A stretch of 64,000 nt of DNA, from the NCBI GenBank assembly GCA_022510565.1, contig JAFLTE010000009.1:1-64000 (forward strand), written 5' to 3'. The stretch comes from Lachnospiraceae bacterium. Lineage in GTDB: Bacteria; Bacillota; Clostridia; Lachnospirales; Lachnospiraceae. Below the pieces are notes generated by a model. The model did no database searches. It had not been told where the DNA came from and worked only from the letters and a program-made list of their open reading frames with translations. The position numbers and the translations under genes were made by a program. Numbering within the stretch: the stretch's first letter is position 1; each line of letters starts with the position of its first letter. Positions 62,108 through 64,000 of this stretch are shown piece by piece.

Positions 62108-62484
62108 TATTACTAAGTAGAGAGCAGATACTATATCTTCATAGTAAACTGATAAATGCAACCGGCGGCATTGATGGAATAAGGGACGAAGGATTGTTGG
62201 ATTCGGCTTTACAGACACCATTCCAAGTCTTTGGCGTGGAGGAGTTGTACCCGTCTGTTCCGTGGAAAGCTGCAAGATTATGCTACGGATTGATGATTCA
62301 GAACCACGCTTTCTATGACGGAAATAAGCGTATAGGTGTATATGCGATGCTTGTATTTCTGGAGCTAAACGGCATGGAGACAGATTGCTGTGACGAGGAG
62401 TTGGTTAATTTAGGATTAGGAGTAGCCTCTGGTGAAATGAAGGATGAGGATATTGTGGATTGGATTCTTAGACATACGAAATAG
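62104..62484 (+). CDS. doc: Doc-type Fic-fold toxin (death-on-curing)
   Basis: A 126-residue Doc protein. The active motif HAFYDGNKR is the HxFx(D/E)xNKR form of Doc, which phosphorylates elongation factor EF-Tu and stops translation. GGIDGIRDEGLLDSALQTPF at the N-terminus is also typical. It is coupled to the upstream antitoxin. The motif is intact, so the toxin is probably active. Confidence 0.93.
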   Translation: MILLSREQILYLHSKLINATGGIDGIRDEGLLDSALQTPFQVFGVEELYPSVPWKAARLCYGLMIQNHAFYDGNKRIGVYAMLVFLELNGMETDCCDEELVNLGLGVASGEMKDEDIVDWILRHTK

Positions 62485-62606
62485 AAAACATATGCAAAGG
62501 TCGCTGGGTGGTGGAAAAGGTAAGCTGATTGTACCTGGAGAATGTTCTGAATTTGACAAAGACCTATACGTAAAAGGCAATGTCATTAAGTTAAGACTGA
62601 GAAAGA

Positions 62607-62649
62607 GAATTCCCACCTATTCATATCAGAAATAGATGGGATTCTTTTT
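62607..62649 (+). terminator. Terminator of the phd-doc unit
   Basis: Imperfect stem with arms GAATTCCCACCTATT and AATAGATGGGATTC, followed by TTTTT. It ends the toxin-antitoxin transcript about 120 bases after the doc stop. A short frame 62492-62635 ends inside this stem and has no ribosome site, so it is not called as a gene. Confidence 0.75.
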
Positions 62650-62708
62650 GGCTATTGATTTTATGAAATCATCTCAATAAACCGGAATTTGTAAAGGAGA
62701 TTAATTAT

Positions 62709-63401
62709 ATGCCAATAAATCCCAATAATCAATACATATTAGATTGCTTATCGTCTAAGCAAATTTCACTGGTTGGATTTTCGGATTTAAGTGTATTGAA
62801 TGACAAAACTATAAATGGCTTAAGATATGGCGTATGTGTTGCTGTCGCATTAAAAACATTTCCAAGTGTAGGTGAACAGCCTTCTATTGATTATTACAAT
62901 GAGTGTGAAAACGTCAATAAGCATATTCGAGAAATAAGTTTTTTCTTGGAGGAGAAAATAAAACAAAAAGGATTTGAAGCTTATGCATTGGCAAGGGAAA
63001 AACAAAATGAACAGTTTAGAACTCCTTTACCCTTTAAAACCTTAGCAACAAGAGCCGGCATGGGATGGATTGGAAAATCTGCAACACTAGTAACAAGGGA
63101 ATATGGAAATGCCATTAGGTTGAATGGGGTTATAACAAATATGCCATTTGAAACCGGCTCTCCTATTGATAGTTCGTATTGCGGAACGTGCTCAGAATGT
63201 GTGAATAAATGTCCTGCAAAAGCAATAAGCGGAAAGAATTGGAAGCTAGGTGTAGATAGAGATGAGTTGCTTAATCCGTATGAATGTAAAGCCAAAGTAA
63301 TAGAACGAGGGAAAGTATTCAATGTTACGGAATGTACCTGTGGAATTTGTATTGGAGTTTGTCCGTGGACCAAGAAATATATAGCAACGATTACTCACTA
63401 A
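62709..63401 (+). CDS. QueG-like 4Fe-4S protein (epoxyqueuosine reductase-related)
   Basis: A 230-residue protein with an N-terminal domain (~1-150) and a dicluster ferredoxin part. The two 4Fe-4S motifs are CGTCSECVNKCPAKAI (~158-173) and CTCGICIGVCPWTKKY at the C-terminus. KTLATRAGMGWIGKSATLVT is typical of QueG and its shorter relatives (FeS-containing epoxyqueuosine reductase family). True QueG binds cobalamin and is longer (~380), so this is probably the short family with an unknown substrate. AAGGAG precedes the ATG. Confidence 0.8.
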   Translation: MPINPNNQYILDCLSSKQISLVGFSDLSVLNDKTINGLRYGVCVAVALKTFPSVGEQPSIDYYNECENVNKHIREISFFLEEKIKQKGFEAYALAREKQNEQFRTPLPFKTLATRAGMGWIGKSATLVTREYGNAIRLNGVITNMPFETGSPIDSSYCGTCSECVNKCPAKAISGKNWKLGVDRDELLNPYECKAKVIERGKVFNVTECTCGICIGVCPWTKKYIATITH

Positions 63402-63438
63402 AGACTAGTTCGCCGTATTAAAATGAGACTGTTTCAAA

Positions 63439-63592
63439 TTTTGTGTTTAAGTTGACATAACACATAATTTCAGCATATAAGATTAAGAGAATGCAATAAA
63501 GTCTGGAATGCTTACCTTGACTGCGTTCTCTTAATCTAATTCTTATTGGTCAAGGTGCTAAATGATACATTATGTCAACTGTATTTACACAA
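63439..63592. repeat. Inverted-repeat element, possible MITE
   Basis: Two pairs of inverted arms: GTTGACATAA (63451-63460) with TTATGTCAAC (63570-63579), and AGATTAAGAGAATGCA (63480-63495) with TGCGTTCTCTTAATCT, one mismatch (63521-63536). Outer TTTGTGT/ACACAAA add a weaker third pair. The sequence between has no gene. Such an element may be a nonautonomous mobile repeat; the outer part resembles IS256-type ends, but I hold that weakly. No other gene lies in 63402-63763. Confidence 0.6.
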
Positions 63593-63763
63593 AGCTATGG
63601 ATATTCCCATTAAATAGTTATTTCTAATATCTACTTATTTAATCTTTTCTCAACTGCCCTTTATGTCGCCGCAGTGCCGCCAGAACGTCGCCATGAAATC
63701 GAAATCCACAGTTTAATCCTCCAACCTTTGCATACGTTTTGTCCCCATAAAGATTACTCATTG

Positions 63764-64000
63764 CTATTCATATTGATGTGGCACATAAGGCAAAATCGCC
63801 CATGTAACATCATTGGACGATATGCTTTTATGCTCTAGTTCTCTATATCCCACAGTTGCTTGCTCGCAGGGATAATTTTCACAATCAAAGCAATTGTTCA
63901 ACTGATTTTCGCGCAAACATGTTAACGGATCGCATAACTCATTGCCTTCACCACAACAATGACATCCCGACGTATCACAACCTGTACAGCGCATACTCCA
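63764..64000 (-). CDS. Cys-rich DUF3795-like protein, possibly cut by the window edge
   Basis: The open frame reaches the right edge, so the true start may lie outside; an ATG at 63994 has GGAG only one base away, too close. The visible part has at least 11 Cys in pairs (CTGCDTSGCHCC, CDPLTCLRE, NCFDCENYPCEQ), which fits the DUF3795 type, small zinc or metal-binding proteins. The function is unknown. It ends LPYVPHQYE. Confidence 0.6.
   Translation of the reverse strand, partial: WSMRCTGCDTSGCHCCGEGNELCDPLTCLRENQLNNCFDCENYPCEQATVGYRELEHKSISSNDVTWAILPYVPHQYE

Noticed and set aside
62444..62635. A 63-codon frame overlapping the doc end
   Set aside because: It starts inside doc in another frame, has no ribosome site for the inner ATG at 62492, and ends inside the phd-doc terminator stem.
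1..64000. CRISPR arrays, tRNA and rRNA genes
   Set aside because: No regularly spaced direct repeats, no cloverleaf with CCA-type ends and no rRNA segments were recognised by reading; a tRNAscan or Infernal run would settle this.

Overview
The window reads as a chromosomal segment of a Gram-positive, endospore-forming, probably motile gut-type Clostridia, most likely Lachnospiraceae. The basis is the complete spoIIAA-spoIIAB-sigF operon, five spoVA genes, a T-box leader before valS, lipobox lipoproteins, AAGGAGG-type ribosome sites, cytoplasmic glycosidases (GH26, GH31, GH43) and families such as DUF5721, DUF6465 and CD3324 that are common there. The assignment is inference from gene content; no rRNA is present. 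I see no tRNA gene and no CRISPR array.

Layout. 1-8 kb: an edge-truncated HTH protein, an ABC-2 exporter pair, a lipoprotein, two tandem secreted paralogues, a DegV protein and a DUF5721 protein. 8-10 kb: an ECF sigma/anti-sigma operon with two membrane proteins; the sigma factor seems to start at a non-canonical ATC. 10-13 kb: a solute-binding lipoprotein next to a chemoreceptor. 13-17 kb: spoVAE and spoVAD with aroK, ridA, a small protein and an epimerase between them. 17-22.7 kb: a phosphopantetheinyl transferase, a SUV3-like RNA helicase, and an EF-G/Tet(M)-type GTPase fused to a NYN (Rae1/YacP-like) nuclease domain. 22.7-26 kb: GH43, a CobS homologue lacking its acidic motif, and GH26. 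26-28 kb: spoVAA-AB-AC. 28-31.7 kb: HD-GYP, PilZ, a 57-residue protein and the spoIIA operon. 31.8-39.4 kb: a TPR protein, a 49-residue protein, folC, a FapA-like protein, and valS with promoter and T-box. 39.4-46.1 kb: a three-gene signalling operon whose last gene is a hybrid histidine kinase ending in a DegV domain. 46.3-50.6 kb: GH31, and a 7TM/degenerate-GGDEF/HD-GYP protein. 50.7-54.8 kb: a CmpB-like membrane protein, an ECF-transporter S component, and a PadR-DUF1700-DUF4097-PspC operon with a clear operator/promoter. 55-64 kb: an accessory stretch with a DMT transporter, three broken genes, inverted-repeat elements, methyltransferases, a kinase-fold phosphotransferase, a Phd-Doc toxin-antitoxin pair and a QueG-like iron-sulfur protein.

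Main themes. Sporulation genes recur over 18 kb, but the normally contiguous spoVA genes are split by unrelated genes. Second-messenger signalling is dense: three HD-GYP proteins and a PilZ protein, with no intact GGDEF cyclase here. The two most novel-looking items are the GTPase-nuclease fusion followed directly by the helicase gene, suggestive of ribosome or mRNA surveillance, and the kinase-receiver-DegV fusion, suggestive of fatty-acid-responsive phosphorelay signalling. Both functions are inferred from domain identity only.
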